Shown here in pieces: positions 50,816 to 59,148 of a DNA stretch of 64,000 bases. Origin of the DNA: Oscillibacter sp. (GTDB lineage: Bacteria; Bacillota; Clostridia; Oscillospirales; Oscillospiraceae); NCBI GenBank assembly GCA_017526785.1, contig JAFXQV010000004.1, positions 62,001-126,000 on the forward strand. The letters run 5' to 3'. Each line of letters opens with the position of its first letter. Positions within the stretch are counted from its first letter, which is position 1. Under the pieces are notes generated by a model that was given only the letters and a program-made list of their open reading frames with translations, was not told where the DNA came from and made no database searches. The translations under genes and the position numbers were made by a program.

Positions 50816-53401
50816 TTAGTCGAGTACCGTACCGTCCCCGAACTGCACCGTTACGACGCTTCCCGCTATAAGACTTGTGCCGGGTTCCTTGTCCTGCCGG
50901 ATTGCCAGAAGATTGGACGCGCCGCGCGTCGTACCCGAAACGCGGAGAATCAGTCCGGCGTCGACTAAGGCCTTGTTGGCCTTCTCCATGCTCATTCCCA
51001 GCACGTCCGGGACTTTGCACAAATCATCCGGCTTCTTCTCCCCCAGATACAGGATGATTTGGGCGTTATTCGGCACAATCGCGCCCCCGGCGGGGGTCTG
51101 GTCGGTAACGTTGTCGCCGTCGCCGACAACGCGGTAGCTGAACGAAGCGTGTGTCAGCCGCTCTATGGCCTCGTCACGCGTACGGCCGACCACGTTGGGC
51201 GTCGCCACGTCCACGCGTGCAAGCTCCTCCTCGGTGTACTCCGGCTCCACGCCCAGATACGGCAGAATGTCCGCCATGACCTGACTTGCCGTCGGCGCGA
51301 CCATGTTGCCGCCCGACACATACACGCCCGTGTCACGGCTCGGCGTGTCGAGTGTCAGAAGCATGATATAGCGCGGCTTGTCGGCCGGGGCGAAGCACAT
51401 GAACGACACCACGACATCGCCCCGGGGGTTGTCGGCGGTTTTGGAGCCGGTTTTGTCGGCGGTTCCGGTCTTGCCGCCGATACGGTACCCGGCGACTTGG
51501 CCGTTTTTCCCGGTGCCTTTCGCCACCACGTACTCCAAGCATTCCCGCACAACCGCCGACGTTTCCTCGCTGACCACCTGCCGAATCGGCGTGGCGTCGT
51601 GCTGCCAGACAAGATTTCCGTTGCCATCCAGTTTCTTCTCGACGATATAGGGCGTGTAGAGGTAGCCACCGTTCACGCAGGCCGCCTGCGCCCGGATAAG
51701 CTCTATCGGCGTGACGTTGAACGTCTGCCCGAACGAGTAGGACGCCAGAGAAACCACGTTGGAGTTGAAACTGCTTTCACTCGCGAAAATGCCCGTGACT
51801 TCGCCTATCATGTCGATTCCGGTTTTGTCCATGAGGCCAAACGACTTCAGGTAGCGGTAGTAGGTCTCCGTGCCGATGCTCAGTCCCATGGTGATGAATG
51901 CCGGGTTGCACGAGTTCCCGGTAGCGGTCTTCAAGTCCTGCACGCCGTGTCCGCTCCGCTTGGAACACCCGATAGGTTTTGACCAGCCCGGGACGCGTAT
52001 GGAACCCGTGCAGTTAAATGTGGAATCCAGACTAATCAGGCCTTCCTCCAGCCCGGCGGCAAGCGTAATCGGCTTGAACGTCGAACCGGGTTCATAGGTC
52101 GAGTCAATGCACTTGTTGCGCCACTGCGTGTTCATGGCGGCGTTGAGGACGGCGGCGCGGGCTTCCTCGTACGCCTCCTCGGTCTCGTACTCCGTACGCT
52201 TGGCGTCAATGGCCTGTTGCTGTTGCTCCACCTTTTTCAGTAGGGACGTGTCCAGAATCATGCTGTACTGGTTCGGGTCGTAGTCGGGGTACGACGCCAT
52301 AGCGACAATCGCGCCGTTGGTCACGTCCATGACGATTCCGGCGGCACCGTTGGCGGCGTCGTAGCGGTCAATCATGTCGCGCAAGCCCTTTTCAAGGTAC
52401 GTCTGCACCGTGACATCCATGGTCAGCATGAGCGTGTTTCCGTCCTCGGCGTCGTAATACTGCTCGTACTGGTAGAGCAAATCCGTCCCCTTGGCGTTCT
52501 TGGCGGTGATGGTCATGCCCGACACGCCCTGCAAGTCGGATTCATATTTCGATTCCAGCCCCACACCGCCGACGTTCTCCGCGTTGACGAACCCCAGCAC
52601 GTTCGCCGCGAGCGTGTTATAGGGGTAGTAGCGCTTGGAATCCGGCTGCATCCAGATTCCCTGCAGGCGTCTCGGACTGGACTTGTGGTCGGATTTCAGG
52701 ACGGTTTTGCCGTTGAGGTTTTCTTCCGTCAGTTCGTAGCCTTCTTCGTCAATCAGGCCGTTCATGAACGCCCGCACTTCGTCGGCGGTTTTCTGTTCGA
52801 CTTTCTTCTTAATAATCGCGTACTGGTTTCTTGTGTTCTCCATCTGCTTCACAATCCAACCTTGGTCGACTTCCAGAATCCGGCTCAGGCCTCTGGCGAT
52901 GTAGGACTGGTCAAGCAGGCGGGGCGGGTAGTAGTCCGCTTTCTTTTTGGCGGCCACCGCCGCGTCGTATTTCTGCTGTTCCTGCTGTTTCTGCACGAAC
53001 TGCTCTATTTCCTTCGGGGATATGATGACGGTCTCGGCCGTGGCGGACGCCGCCATGACATATCCGTTACGGTCTAAGATAGAGCCGCGGGACGCCGTAA
53101 TGACGGCGCTACGGGTCTGCTGGTGCGCGGCGCGTTCCTGTAGGGCGTCGTGCTGGCGGATTTGCAAATCATAGAGCTTGAAAAAGAGCGCCGCGAACGT
53201 CACGACGCCCAGCAGGGTCATGACCCACAAAATACGGGTGCGGATGACCTGATTCGCGCGGCGCGACTCCTCGCTGACGCGGAGCGACGGGCGGGCGGTG
53301 TACACGTCGGGGCTTGTGAACAAGTCCGACACGGCCTCTTGCAGGAACGCCCCCGCCCGGGACAGCATGCCGCGCAGGATGTCGAAAATTTTATCAGGCA
53401 T
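50816..53401 (-). CDS. spoVD: Class B penicillin-binding protein with PASTA domains (SpoVD/FtsI type)
   Basis: This 861-residue protein has a short cytoplasmic part, a membrane helix (about 56-73), a dimerisation domain and a transpeptidase. The active-site Ser440 lies in STFK, the SxN motif reads SCN in TGNSCNPA, and KTG lies in GGKTGTADK. A helix-rich insertion (about 385-425, rich in E, Q and A) lies just before the active site. Two PASTA domains end the protein (about 725-861). It cross-links septal peptidoglycan. SpoVD and vegetative PBP2B both have PASTA domains, so the name is tentative. It lies between ftsL and murE. Confidence 0.9.
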   Translation of the reverse strand: MPDKIFDILRGMLSRAGAFLQEAVSDLFTSPDVYTARPSLRVSEESRRANQVIRTRILWVMTLLGVVTFAALFFKLYDLQIRQHDALQERAAHQQTRSAVITASRGSILDRNGYVMAASATAETVIISPKEIEQFVQKQQEQQKYDAAVAAKKKADYYPPRLLDQSYIARGLSRILEVDQGWIVKQMENTRNQYAIIKKKVEQKTADEVRAFMNGLIDEEGYELTEENLNGKTVLKSDHKSSPRRLQGIWMQPDSKRYYPYNTLAANVLGFVNAENVGGVGLESKYESDLQGVSGMTITAKNAKGTDLLYQYEQYYDAEDGNTLMLTMDVTVQTYLEKGLRDMIDRYDAANGAAGIVMDVTNGAIVAMASYPDYDPNQYSMILDTSLLKKVEQQQQAIDAKRTEYETEEAYEEARAAVLNAAMNTQWRNKCIDSTYEPGSTFKPITLAAGLEEGLISLDSTFNCTGSIRVPGWSKPIGCSKRSGHGVQDLKTATGNSCNPAFITMGLSIGTETYYRYLKSFGLMDKTGIDMIGEVTGIFASESSFNSNVVSLASYSFGQTFNVTPIELIRAQAACVNGGYLYTPYIVEKKLDGNGNLVWQHDATPIRQVVSEETSAVVRECLEYVVAKGTGKNGQVAGYRIGGKTGTADKTGSKTADNPRGDVVVSFMCFAPADKPRYIMLLTLDTPSRDTGVYVSGGNMVAPTASQVMADILPYLGVEPEYTEEELARVDVATPNVVGRTRDEAIERLTHASFSYRVVGDGDNVTDQTPAGGAIVPNNAQIILYLGEKKPDDLCKVPDVLGMSMEKANKALVDAGLILRVSGTTRGASNLLAIRQDKEPGTSLIAGSVVTVQFGDGTVLD

Positions 53402-53557
53402 AGTTGCCTCCTGAACATAACGGAACGGCGGTTCCGGGGATACTTCTCAACGCGGACGAACAGAGAGCAAGAAGCCGCGCTTCTCGCTCTCCGTCGGTGT
53501 CGCAATATCGGCGGCCCGGAATGGTTTCGGCTGCGCTGCTTCATTATAATGCGGCGG

Positions 53558-54103
53558 TTAGCTGAAAAATTCCTTCATGGCCTCAAAACCGTGTAACGCG
53601 GAAAGCATGAATCCGCTAAGTACGCCGCTCTCCTCCTCTTGGTAGACGACAACATTGTCACCCTCGGACAAGTCCACGTACGCCACCTGACTGGCGGCGG
53701 GTACGGACATTCCAGCGGCCTCGGCGGCTTCCTTGACGGTCGCCCGGTCAAACATCTGCTCGTATTCCGCGTTCAATTTCGCGTGTTCGGTCTCCAGACT
53801 TTGCAGTTCGCCCTTCAGTTGCACCGTCTCGGAAGAAAGACGGGTCAGCTCAATGCAGTTCATCAGCACGAGCATGGCAACCGCGAGCGCCGCCACAACG
53901 CCCAGAATCGCGGGGAGAGAGACCTGTACTGTAGCCGCTCTCCGCCCGGCCATTGCACGGGCTTTCCGGCGTCTGTGTTGATAGGTCAACTCGCCGGCCT
54001 GTTCCAATTCCCGCTGTCTTATCGTCCAATCCAGTCCTCTGGCCAGGTTGTCGCTCATAGCGGTCCTTCGCACAAAACGCTCTTCCCTCGCCACCAACTC
54101 CAT
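53558..54103 (-). CDS. ftsL: FtsL-like septum protein
   Basis: This 181-residue bitopic protein has a basic cytoplasmic N-terminus (about 1-57), a membrane helix (about 60-82) and a short coiled coil (about 88-120: LSSETVQLKGELQSLETEHA). A C-terminal tail of about 60 residues follows that most FtsL proteins lack. It scaffolds FtsQ and the septal PBP. The identity rests mainly on position between rsmH and the class B PBP plus topology, because FtsL sequences diverge. The start is ATG 54103, with AGAAGGGGG upstream. Confidence 0.75.
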   Translation of the reverse strand: MELVAREERFVRRTAMSDNLARGLDWTIRQRELEQAGELTYQHRRRKARAMAGRRAATVQVSLPAILGVVAALAVAMLVLMNCIELTRLSSETVQLKGELQSLETEHAKLNAEYEQMFDRATVKEAAEAAGMSVPAASQVAYVDLSEGDNVVVYQEEESGVLSGFMLSALHGFEAMKEFFS

Positions 54104-54226
54104 GGCAATTCCCCCTTCTGCGCGGCGCGTCCCCGCGCCGTTCTTTATATCGGTACAGCCGCGCCGGGGCGCGTCCGACCTTCACAAACGTTTCCGGAGG
54201 CCTTGCGCCCCCTCTGTCGAAAGTGT

Positions 54227-55195
54227 TCAGACTGACTTTGTTTGTATATCGAACGTGTCGAGCTTCTCCACGGCGCGGAGTTTGGCACTCCGGGCGCGGG
54301 GATTGTCGTGCAGTTCGGCCTCGCCGGGCGTGACGGGTTTCCGGGTCACGGGGCGGACTGTCGGTCGCCGTCCGCACACGCACACCGGAAACTCTTTCGG
54401 GCAGACACAGCCCTGTTGAAATTCTTTGAATGTCCGTTTTACGATTCTGTCCTCAAGGGAGTGGAACGTAATCACGGCAAGGCGTCCGCCGGGTTTGAGA
54501 CGCGCCACGGCGGCGCGTAACATGGGTTCTAACGCGTCGAGTTCGCCGTTGACGGCAATCCGGATGGCCTGAAAGGAACGCTTGGCGGGGTGCTGTTTCT
54601 CGCGCAGGGCGCGGGACGGCATCGCGGCGCGGATAATGTCGGCTAACTCCAAAGTGGTTTCGATAGGACGCGTCTCACGTACGTGGACAATCGCTCGGGC
54701 GACGGCCGGGGCGTAACGTTCTTCTCCGTACTCGTAGAGAATGCGGCGGAGTTCGTCGCCGGGGTACGTGTTGACCACGTCGTAGGCCGACAGCGGGGAG
54801 GCGGGGTCCATGCGCATATCCAGCGGCGCGTCGTGGAGGTACGAGAAACCGCGTTTCGGGTTCTCTAACTGCGGCGACGACACGCCCAAGTCAAACAGCA
54901 TGCCGTCGGCCTCCCGGACGCCGATACCGTCCAGAAGCGCGGCAAGGTCGGCAAAGGAACCGTGCAGGAGCGTCACGCGTTCGCGCCACGGCGCGAGGCG
55001 CTCGGCCGACGCCGACAGCGCCTCCGGGTCGCGGTCAATGCCGATGAGGCGTCCGGAAGCCAGACGCCGGGCGATTTCGGACGCGTGTCCGGCACGGCCA
55101 AGGGTGCCGTCGACGTACACGCCATCCGGCCGCACAGACAGCGCCTCCAGACAGGCGTCCAGCAGAACCGGCGTGTGGCGGTATTCGTTGCTCAT
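54227..55195 (-). CDS. rsmH: 16S rRNA (cytosine1402-N4)-methyltransferase RsmH
   Basis: This is a 322-residue protein. The start YRHTPVLLDACLEAL is typical of RsmH/MraW. The SAM loop is VDGTLGRAGHASEIA, and LFDLGVSSPQLENPKRGFS, HPAKRSFQAIRIAVN and TFHSLEDRIVKR follow. It methylates C1402 of 16S rRNA. It heads the dcw cluster; mraZ, the usual regulator gene upstream, is absent. ATG 55195 is preferred because the upstream extension lacks family similarity. The promoter at 55385-55413 gives a leader of about 180 bases. Confidence 0.96.
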   Translation of the reverse strand: MSNEYRHTPVLLDACLEALSVRPDGVYVDGTLGRAGHASEIARRLASGRLIGIDRDPEALSASAERLAPWRERVTLLHGSFADLAALLDGIGVREADGMLFDLGVSSPQLENPKRGFSYLHDAPLDMRMDPASPLSAYDVVNTYPGDELRRILYEYGEERYAPAVARAIVHVRETRPIETTLELADIIRAAMPSRALREKQHPAKRSFQAIRIAVNGELDALEPMLRAAVARLKPGGRLAVITFHSLEDRIVKRTFKEFQQGCVCPKEFPVCVCGRRPTVRPVTRKPVTPGEAELHDNPRARSAKLRAVEKLDTFDIQTKSV

Positions 55196-55384
55196 ATCCG
55201 TTCCACGCTCCCAGCGTATGTCCAGTATAGCCGCGTTCACCGGAATTGGCAAGCCCTTTTTGCGGCAAAAGGGAAAAAGTTTGCGTTTTCCGGTTCCGGG
55301 CGGCGGAATTAGAACGCATATTCTATATTTCCCACCCGCCGTACCGAAAACTTATAAAATCCTCCGTGCCAGACCTTGTTGCAA

Positions 55385-55413
55385 AGTATACTCGACCGGG
55401 CGCTATGTGTCAA
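55385..55413 (-). promoter_or_regulatory. Consensus sigma-A promoter of the dcw cluster
   Basis: On the minus strand TTGACA (55413-55408), 17 bases and TATACT (55390-55385) form one of the best promoters in the window. It is the only strong promoter seen between 55195 and the ftsZ promoter, so it probably drives rsmH through ftsQ. Confidence 0.85.
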
Positions 55414-55428
55414 GGAAAAATACGGACG

Positions 55429-55458
55429 CATAAGTTACAAACCAGTTTCCAACTTATG
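55429..55458. repeat. Inverted repeat just upstream of the dcw promoter
   Basis: CATAAGTT (55429-55436) and AACTTATG (55451-55458) are perfect inverted copies 14 bases apart. They lie 16 bases upstream of the -35 box and 39 bases past the stop of the 55497 gene. On the minus strand TATTTTTCC follows a few bases later. The repeat could be an AT-rich terminator for the upstream gene or a regulator site. Confidence 0.5.
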
Positions 55459-55496
55459 ACAATTTTATAAGGTTCCGGTATCCGCTATGGACATGT

Positions 55497-56018
55497 TCAG
55501 GCGTCGGACTTGGGGGCTTCGGGATTGGCCGCTATTTTCTCGCGCTTCTCCTGAATCTTGGCGGCGGAGACCGTGCGGAACCGGGCGCGGTTCTCCTTTA
55601 CTTCGTTGGCGGCCTTCTGGATGATTTCCTCGGTGCGGGCAAGGGAGTCTTCCGCGTACTCGTTGGCCACTTGGAAAAGCTGTCTGGCGCGTTCCTCGGC
55701 ACGGGCGATAATCTGGTGTGCCTGCTCCTGTGCCTTGTAGACGACTTCGCTTTCCGACACCATTTTCCGGGCGGTCTGTTCGGCCTGCCTCACAATGCGG
55801 TCGGCTTCGCGCTTGGCCTCGTCCTTGAACTTGTCCCGGGCGGCCAACAGTTCCTGTGAGCGCTTGAACTCCACCGGGAACTGTGCCTTTAACTCGTCGA
55901 GCAGGTCAAGAACCTCGTCGCGGTCAACTTTGCACATCCCCGTCTGCAAGGCGACGGGGCGCGCTTCCTCGATTTTCTCATAGAGCATGTCAATCAGACG
56001 GTCTACTTCATTGGCCAT
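55497..56018 (-). CDS. Coiled-coil protein, DivIVA/ATP-synthase-b-like
   Basis: This 173-residue protein is almost entirely helical. An N-terminal part is VDRLIDMLYEKIEEARPVAL, followed by about 120 residues of charged coiled coil (RSQELLAARDKFKDEAKREA and RIVRQAEQTARKMVSE). It ends in a short tail (NPEAPKSDA). Clostridia often carry such a gene just after coaD, where databases call it ATPase or DivIVA-like; function is not established. There is no membrane helix. It lies 14 bases downstream of coaD. Confidence 0.7.
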   Translation of the reverse strand: MANEVDRLIDMLYEKIEEARPVALQTGMCKVDRDEVLDLLDELKAQFPVEFKRSQELLAARDKFKDEAKREADRIVRQAEQTARKMVSESEVVYKAQEQAHQIIARAEERARQLFQVANEYAEDSLARTEEIIQKAANEVKENRARFRTVSAAKIQEKREKIAANPEAPKSDA

Positions 56019-56032
56019 TTTTCATTCTCCTT

Positions 56033-56512
56033 TTACTTCATCATATCCCGCACCAGGGGAATGACGGCCCCGGGCAGATAGTTTTCAAGCGGTTGACGAT
56101 AGCGTATCATCTCCCGCGCCATGGAAGAACTGAAGTGCCGAAAGGCGGGGCTTGCGGGTAAAAATAAGGTCTCCAACCCCTCATGAATGCCCCGGTTAAT
56201 CAAGGCAAGCTGGTATTCGGCGTCGAAGTCTGTGCCGTCGCGCACACCGCGCACAATGGCGGCCGCGCCGCGGCTGACGGCGTAATCCGCCAGCAGGCCG
56301 GGGTACAGTTCGGCCTCCACGTTGGGCAAGTCCGACACGGCGGCGCGAACCAGAATCAATTTCTGTTCGGGCGTGAACATCTGGTTTCGCTTTTCGGCGT
56401 TCGGGCTGACGCAGACCCACACTTTGTCGAAGCGGGCGGCCGTACGGGCAATCACGTCGTAATGCCCCAGCGTGATGGGGTCGAAGCTCCCGGAGCAGAC
56501 AGCAATTTTCAT
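56033..56512 (-). CDS. coaD: Phosphopantetheine adenylyltransferase CoaD
   Basis: This 159-residue nucleotidyltransferase starts KIAVCSGSFDPITLGHYDVI with the HxGH-type motif written TLGH. Conserved RAAVSDLPNVEAELYPGLLAD and IVRGVRDGTDFDAEYQLA follow, and the C-terminal SSSMAREM stands in place of ISSTxVRE. It makes dephospho-CoA from ATP and phosphopantetheine. It overlaps rsmD by four bases (ATGA), the common rsmD-coaD pairing. The coiled-coil gene follows. Confidence 0.96.
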   Translation of the reverse strand: MKIAVCSGSFDPITLGHYDVIARTAARFDKVWVCVSPNAEKRNQMFTPEQKLILVRAAVSDLPNVEAELYPGLLADYAVSRGAAAIVRGVRDGTDFDAEYQLALINRGIHEGLETLFLPASPAFRHFSSSMAREMIRYRQPLENYLPGAVIPLVRDMMK

Positions 56513-57060
56513 GAAACCTCATCCTTGTGGCAGAGCGTGACGGCGATTTTCCCGTAGCGGTAAGTACGCCCGACATAAAAAGGCGGCGGCGGTACGGGAA
56601 AGGGTGCCGTTGCCGGGTGTTCGGCGACTATTATACCACGTTGTTTCAGAATGTCAAATGCTATGGCGCATTTTATGGCCTCTTCCAGCAGTCCGGACTG
56701 GTAAGGAGGGTCGAGAAAGAGCAGGTCGAAGCGTTCCGGCGTCCGGGAGAGGAAGTCGAGCGCGTCCGTTTGCAGGACGACGGCGCGGGCGTCCAGTCCG
56801 GCGGCGCGGAGGTTGTCCCGGACAAGCGCGGCGGCCTTGGGGCTGTTGTCGACGAAAACCGCCGATTCCGCCCCGCGCGAGAGGCATTCAATGCCTAACT
56901 GCCCCGTCCCGGCGAACAAGTCCAGCACGCGCTTACCGGCGATGTCAAACTGAATGGCGCTAAACAGGCCTTCCTTGACGCGGTCGGTTGTCGGGCGGGT
57001 GTCGCGCCCTTCCAGTTCGCGGAGGCGTGTCCCCCGCGCCGAACCCGTGATGACCCGCAA
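56509..57060 (-). CDS. rsmD: 16S rRNA (guanine966-N2)-methyltransferase RsmD
   Basis: This protein of about 183 residues has RVITGSARGTRL at the start, DTRPTTDRVKEGLFSAI, the SAM loop LDLFAGTGQLGIECLSRGA and the catalytic motif FLDPPYQSG (DPPY). I place the start at TTG 57060, not ATG 57093. The family begins at this residue, AAAGGAG is 10 bases upstream, and the -10 box at 57096-57101 is too close to 57093 for that ATG to be transcribed with a leader. It overlaps coaD by 4 bases. Confidence 0.95.
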   Translation of the reverse strand: MRVITGSARGTRLRELEGRDTRPTTDRVKEGLFSAIQFDIAGKRVLDLFAGTGQLGIECLSRGAESAVFVDNSPKAAALVRDNLRAAGLDARAVVLQTDALDFLSRTPERFDLLFLDPPYQSGLLEEAIKCAIAFDILKQRGIIVAEHPATAPFPVPPPPFYVGRTYRYGKIAVTLCHKDEVS

Positions 57061-57095
57061 GGCGTCCACGCTCCTTTCCGCATAGGCTTTCACGT

Positions 57096-57124
57096 ATTTT
57101 ACGGCAAGGCGCGGAAATTTTCAA
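57096..57124 (-). promoter_or_regulatory. Sigma-A promoter of rsmD-coaD
   Basis: On the minus strand TTGAAA (57124-57119), 17 bases and TAAAAT (57101-57096) give a predicted transcript start near 57089, 29 bases before the TTG start. The region 57102-57240 is strikingly AT-rich compared with the window. Confidence 0.68.
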
Positions 57125-57237
57125 TAGCATTTCTTAAATTTCCACCCGGAAAATTTGAAAATTTTTTGAAAACTTTTTCCATCCCGACCCGCAATGCCAG
57201 ATTTTGGACATTGCCCGGAGATTTTCCGCTGTTTCCC

Positions 57238-57266
57238 TTGCCCGAAAGCGTCTTTTGTGCTATACT
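57238..57266 (+). promoter_or_regulatory. Sigma-A promoter of the 57307 pyrophosphatase
   Basis: TTGCCC (57238-57243), 17 bases and TATACT (57261-57266) with a TGC extended -10 end 40 bases before the start codon. GAGGAGGAAC follows near the start. Confidence 0.72.
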
Positions 57267-57306
57267 GCCGGAAGAACGCCCAAATTGCGACGAGGAGGAA
57301 CTTTTC

Positions 57307-58923
57307 ATGGAAACCGTCTACATCACCGGACACAAAAACCCCGATTCCGACTCCATCATCTCCGCGCTGTCCTACGCCGCGCTCAAAAACGCCTTGGGCG
57401 AGCGAAACTATGTCGCGGCGCGTCTGGGAAGTGTCAGCGACGAAACGCAGTTGATACTTGACCGCTTCAACGCCGAGCCGCCCGTCCTCATTAACAACGT
57501 CCGCAATCAGGTGCGTGACCTCGACTTCGACACGCCGCCGATGATTTCCCCCGCCGCGACCATCAGCCGCGCCGCCGAGGCCATGCAGACGGCACATATC
57601 TCCGTCCTGCCCGTGGTCAACGAGGACGGCACCCTGTTTGGCATGCTCTCCGCCGGGGATGTCGCCAACTACGACATGGAGTGTGTCCATAATTCCATGA
57701 TTCAGCCCGTGCCGATTTACAATGTCATTTCGGTCTTGGAGGGGAAGATTCTCCACCGCGGCGGGGAAATCCGGGACACCATCTCCGGGGAGGTCAATAT
57801 TGCCCTGCCTTCCAGCCGCGAACACCTGCTCTTTTCCGACAAAAACTCCATTGTCATCTGTGGAGACCAGCCGAAGATGCTGCGCCGCGCCATTGAAATC
57901 GGCGTGGACTGCGCGATAGTCTGTCAGGCGGAGGTCGCGCCGGAAATCCTCGAGAGCGCCGGGGACACCTGCATTATCGCCACGCCCATGGACGCCTACC
58001 ACACTGTCCACCTGCTTGGCCACTCCCAGCCGATTTCCCATATCTGCAAAACAACCGACATGACCGTGTTCCATCTGGACGACTACATTTCCGACGTGGA
58101 GAACGCCGTACTCGAAAGCCGTTTCCGCGCCTATCCGATTCTTGACGAAAATGAGCATGTCGTCGGCACGCTCTCGCGCTTTCACCTGCTCCGCCCGCGC
58201 CGGAAACGCGTCATTCTCATGGACCACAACGAGCGCGCCCAGTCCGTACCCGGTCTGGAGGAAGCCCGCATTATGGAAATCATCGACCACCACCGTCTGG
58301 CCGACATCGAGACCAACAACCCCGTGTATGTGCGCAATGAACCCGTGGGGAGTACGTGTACGATTGTCGCGGGCATGTATCAGGAAAAGGGCATGATGCC
58401 CACGGAGAAAGTCGCCGGACTGCTCGCCGCCGGAATCGTCTCCGATACCGTCATGTTCAAGTCGCCGACCTGCACACAGCGCGACAAAGATGTAGCCGCC
58501 CGTCTGGCGCGTATCGCGGACGTGTCGCTGGACGAACTCGGGCGCGCTATTTTCTCCGCCACCAGCAGTGACGACAAGACCGTGGAGGCCATGCTTGGCA
58601 CCGACTACAAAGAGTTCCATATCGCCGGACACAGCCTCGCCGTAAGCCAAATTACCTGCATGGACTCCGACCGCGTCCTCAAGCGGAAAGACGAATTCCT
58701 CAAAGCCATGAAGGCCAACCGCGAAAAGCGCAAACTCGACATAGTTGTGCTGATGATTACCGACGTTCTGCTGGAAGGCACGCAACTGCTCTTTGTCGGC
58801 GACGATGAGAGTATCCGGCACGCGTTCAACATCAAGGACGACGCCGGAAACTGCGCGTTCCTGCCGAAAATCATGTCCCGGAAGAAACAGGTCATTCCCA
58901 CGCTGTCGGCCATGTGGGGCTAA
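57307..58923 (+). CDS. Putative Mn-dependent inorganic pyrophosphatase with CBS and DRTGG domains
   Basis: This 538-residue family II pyrophosphatase has a DHH domain that starts ETVYITGHKNPDSDSIISAL (metal ligands H and D). It is interrupted by a regulatory insert: CBS domain 1 (about 70-120), a DRTGG domain (about 130-245) and CBS domain 2 (about 250-300). The domain resumes with LMDHNERAQSV and EIIDHHRLAD, followed by the DHHA2 domain (about 385-538, with FKSPTCTQRD). The CBS/DRTGG insert in relatives binds adenine nucleotides and tunes activity. ATG 57307 is preferred over an upstream frame by the promoter and GAGGAGG. Confidence 0.93.
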   Translation: METVYITGHKNPDSDSIISALSYAALKNALGERNYVAARLGSVSDETQLILDRFNAEPPVLINNVRNQVRDLDFDTPPMISPAATISRAAEAMQTAHISVLPVVNEDGTLFGMLSAGDVANYDMECVHNSMIQPVPIYNVISVLEGKILHRGGEIRDTISGEVNIALPSSREHLLFSDKNSIVICGDQPKMLRRAIEIGVDCAIVCQAEVAPEILESAGDTCIIATPMDAYHTVHLLGHSQPISHICKTTDMTVFHLDDYISDVENAVLESRFRAYPILDENEHVVGTLSRFHLLRPRRKRVILMDHNERAQSVPGLEEARIMEIIDHHRLADIETNNPVYVRNEPVGSTCTIVAGMYQEKGMMPTEKVAGLLAAGIVSDTVMFKSPTCTQRDKDVAARLARIADVSLDELGRAIFSATSSDDKTVEAMLGTDYKEFHIAGHSLAVSQITCMDSDRVLKRKDEFLKAMKANREKRKLDIVVLMITDVLLEGTQLLFVGDDESIRHAFNIKDDAGNCAFLPKIMSRKKQVIPTLSAMWG

Positions 58924-58950
58924 GCGGATTTTGTCTGGACAAAAACGGCG

Positions 58951-58983
58951 ACGCCGGGACTTTCCAAACGGAAATCCCGGCGT
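58951..58983. terminator. Hairpin downstream of the pyrophosphatase
   Basis: ACGCCGGGA and TCCCGGCGT (58951-58959, 58975-58983) enclose an inner CTTTCC/GGAAA stem and an AAAC loop. On the plus strand no T-run follows; on the minus strand CGCCGTTTTTGTCC follows. It is the only termination candidate between the pyrophosphatase and the next operon. Confidence 0.5.
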
Positions 58984-59079
58984 TCGCGTGTCGTCTCTGT
59001 GAACCTCCCGAACGCTTTTTCCTCTGTAACGCCTCCCTGCTGTGCCATGGCCGCGCGGGACGCAAGATAAACAATCCCA

Positions 59080-59108
59080 TTGACCTTACGCGGAAAAGAC
59101 GTTATAAT
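59080..59108 (+). promoter_or_regulatory. Sigma-A promoter of the binding-protein/kinase operon
   Basis: TTGACC (59080-59085), 17 bases and the perfect TATAAT (59103-59108) end 40 bases before the lipoprotein start. Downstream genes overlap by ATGA, so this one promoter probably serves all three. Confidence 0.82.
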
Positions 59109-59148
59109 CAGGAATACGGAAATTTCAGGCGCAAAGGGGCGTGACGGT

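Noticed and set aside
57121-58821. 566-codon ORF on the minus strand opposite the pyrophosphatase gene
   Set aside because: It is antisense to a well-supported DHH/CBS/DRTGG gene. It has no recognisable family and no ribosome site, and it exists because GC-rich coding DNA keeps the antisense frame open.
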